Shown here: positions 62,447 to 64,000 of the stretch, one piece after another
How positions within the stretch are numbered: position 1 is the first letter of the stretch
How the letters are laid out: every line of letters starts with the position of its first letter
The notes under the pieces: model-generated
Told to the model about the DNA's origin: nothing
The model's database searches: none
What the model saw: only the letters and a program-made list of their open reading frames with translations
Source: CALDTK01 sp965215215
GTDB lineage: Bacteria; Bacteroidota; Bacteroidia; Chitinophagales; Saprospiraceae
Length of the DNA stretch: 64,000 nucleotides
Direction of reading: 5' to 3'
Assembly: GCA_965215215.1 (NCBI GenBank)
Contig: OZ244043.1
Coordinates: forward strand, 930,001 to 994,000
Program-made: the position numbers and the translations under genes

Positions 62447-62738
62447 TAAACATCTATGACTTATTTCGTCCACCTTTGCTTCCGTCACTCACCACAGACA
62501 ACCTCAGTACCATGACCACACCACGGATCACAGTAGCCTACGGCGACGGAATCGGCCCAGAAATCATGCGCGCCACCCTCGACGTACTCGCCGCTGCCGG
62601 CGCCGACCTAGCCTTCGACGAGATCGAGATCGGCGAGCGGGTCTACAAGTCGGGCAACTCCTCGGGGATCGCCGCCGCCGACTGGAAGGTCATCCGCAAG
62701 AACAAGATCTTCCTGAAGGCCCCGATCACGACCCCGCA

Positions 62739-62745
62739 GGGGGGG
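62739..62745 (+). other. G7 homopolymer at the icd frameshift
   Basis: Seven consecutive G where the intact frame would need six (CAG GGG GGC GGG TAC, reading QGGGY). This is the exact place where the two icd frames part. Confidence 0.85.
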
Positions 62746-63534
62746 CGGGTACAAGAGCCTCAACGTGAGTGCCCGTAAGTTTCTCGGGCTCTACGCCAAC
62801 GTGCGCCCCTGCGTGAGTCTCCACCCCTTTGTCGCCACCAAGCACCCCGTCATGGACGTGGTCATCGTGCGCGAAAACGAGGAAGACCTCTACGCCGGCA
62901 TCGAGCACCAGCAAACCGACGAGGTCGTGCAGTGCCTCAAGCTGATCAGTCGCCCCGGTTGCGAGAAGATCGTCCGCTACGCCTTCGAGTACGCCCGCCA
63001 GGCGGGCCGCAAGAAGGTGACGTGCTTCACGAAGGACAACATCATGAAGCGTACCGACGGACTCTTCCACCGGATCTTCGACGAGATCGCCGTGGACTAC
63101 CCCGAGATCACCAGCGAGCACTACATCGTCGACATCGGTGCAGCGCGCCTCGCCGACACGCCGGAGAACTTCGACGTGATCGTAACGCCGAACCTCTACG
63201 GGGACGTACTCTCGGACGTCGCCGCCCAGATCACGGGCTCGGTGGGACTGGCTGGCTCGTCGAACATCGGGGAGAGCTGCTCCATGTTCGAGGCGATTCA
63301 CGGGTCGGCCCCGGACATCGCCGGACAGGACATCGCCAATCCCTCCGGCCTCCTGCAGGCCGCGGTGATGATGCTCTCGCACCTCGGCCAACCCGAGGTC
63401 GCCGAGCTGATCCAGAACGCCTGGCTCTACACCATCGAGGACGGCGTGCACACGGCCGATATCTACGACCCGGCCGTGAGCAAGCTCAAAGTGGGGACGC
63501 GGGCCTTCGCCCAGGCCGTAATCGGTAACCTCGG

Positions 63535-63548
63535 GCTTGCGCCAAAAC
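63535..63548 (-). repeat. Interspersed 14-bp motif (icd)
   Basis: Plus-strand GCTTGCGCCAAAAC; coding reading gives LAPKH. Exact match on the minus strand. Confidence 0.85.
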
Positions 63549-64000
63549 ACCTTCCGGCCGTCGACCTCACCGCCCAAGGTCCGATCAAGCTCCCCGTGTA
63601 CAAGCGGCGCCCCTCCGCGCTCAAGGAACTCGTCGGCGTAGACGTGTTCGTACAGTGCGACGAGACCGACCCGCTCCTCGTAGCCGGACTCCTCCAGCGA
63701 CTCAACACCCCCAAGCTCAACCTGACGATGATCACCAACCGCGGCATCATGGTTTGGCCACGCGGCTTCAGCGAGACGTTCTGCACCGACCACTGGCGCT
63801 GCCGCTTCGAGGCCGTGGTTCCCGGGACCCTCATCGCCCGCCAGGAGGTAGTGGCCCTACTCGATCGCGCCGTGGATCAGGGTCTCGATACCATCAAGAC
63901 CGAAAACCTCTACGCCTTCGACGGCGAGATCGGCTACTCCCTCGCACAGGGCGCCTAGCGCGCGAAGCCGGTATCCATCCTCCCGAAATTCAACCCATTT

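Larger units (their letters stand above)
62512..63958 (+). pseudogene. icd: NADP-dependent isocitrate dehydrogenase, interrupted by a +1 frameshift
   Basis: Converts isocitrate to 2-oxoglutarate in the TCA cycle. MTTPRITVAYGDGIGPEIMRAT at 62512 is the correct start. The first frame gives PITTPQGG then loses frame at a G7 run (62739-62745); the expected QGGGYKSLN is restored in the frame beginning at about 62765, which continues with LGLYANVRPCVSLHPF, VIVRENEEDLYAG, DVIVTPNLYGDVLSD and an extra C-terminal domain up to 63958. Length is one base over 482 codons, consistent with one inserted G. The reading on either side is intact, so a sequencing error, a phase-variable run or a recent loss are all possible. 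Confidence 0.85.

Overview
The window looks like a chromosome segment of a GC-rich member of the Bacteroidota, most plausibly a Saprospiria/Lewinella-type bacterium. The reasons are: many families largely restricted to this phylum (DUF4270, DUF4290, DUF4286, DUF4783, DUF5606, TIGR02757), a secreted protein with a type IX secretion (Por) C-terminal domain, a MurA with Asp in place of the catalytic Cys, few Shine-Dalgarno sequences, and promoter-like sites of the Bacteroidota TTTG / TAnnTTTG type. The species is inferred from gene content only.

Layout. 1-4.2 kb: end of an unknown gene, frr, a lipoprotein, gpmI, a DUF4783 protein and a TIGR02757 protein. 4.4-8.0 kb: a cytosolic hybrid histidine kinase, an Hpt protein and rfbA. 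8.0-15.2 kb: a VWA protein, two flippase-like membrane proteins, rsmG, rfaE2, panD, panC and a glycogen/starch synthase-type protein. 15.3-22.2 kb: DUF4270 lipoprotein, glmS, DUF4290 protein, murA, DUF4286 protein and two tandem YagU-like proteins; this block supplies amino-sugar and peptidoglycan precursors. 22.3-30.2 kb: AI-2E-type permease, tRNA-Val, a large AsmA-like protein, a DUF1508 protein, PdeM and its Lhr-like helicase. 30.3-38.5 kb: a 7TMR-DISM hybrid kinase, a GH25 lysozyme-like lipoprotein, and an aminotransferase / GH2 glycosidase / S9 peptidase run. 38.5-48.7 kb: htpG, GH3 glucosidase, LpxH-like phosphoesterase, M28 peptidase, DUF5606 protein and a fused 2-oxoacid dehydrogenase E1. 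48.8-49.95 kb: an AT-rich island with an overlapping GNAT-like / HTH gene pair. 50-57.8 kb: class A PBP, a 42-aa membrane peptide, acpP, fabF, a very long RNase III, an NFU iron-sulfur protein and an MscS-type channel. 57.9-60.5 kb: a second AT-rich stretch with a T9SS beta-helix protein. 60.5-64 kb: a lipoprotein, a LysR regulator and a divergent icd that carries a +1 frameshift in a G7 run.

The most striking non-gene signal is a short interspersed DNA motif, GTTTTNGCGNAAGC (either strand). It occurs 18 times with all 12 fixed bases intact, where about 0.01 would be expected by chance. It lies in different reading frames inside genes and also between genes, and it is missing from both AT-rich islands. 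Its role is unknown. It behaves like an uptake-type or HIP1-type genomic signature and is the best candidate here for something undescribed. The second candidate is the AT-rich GNAT/HTH pair with its own palindromic putative operator.
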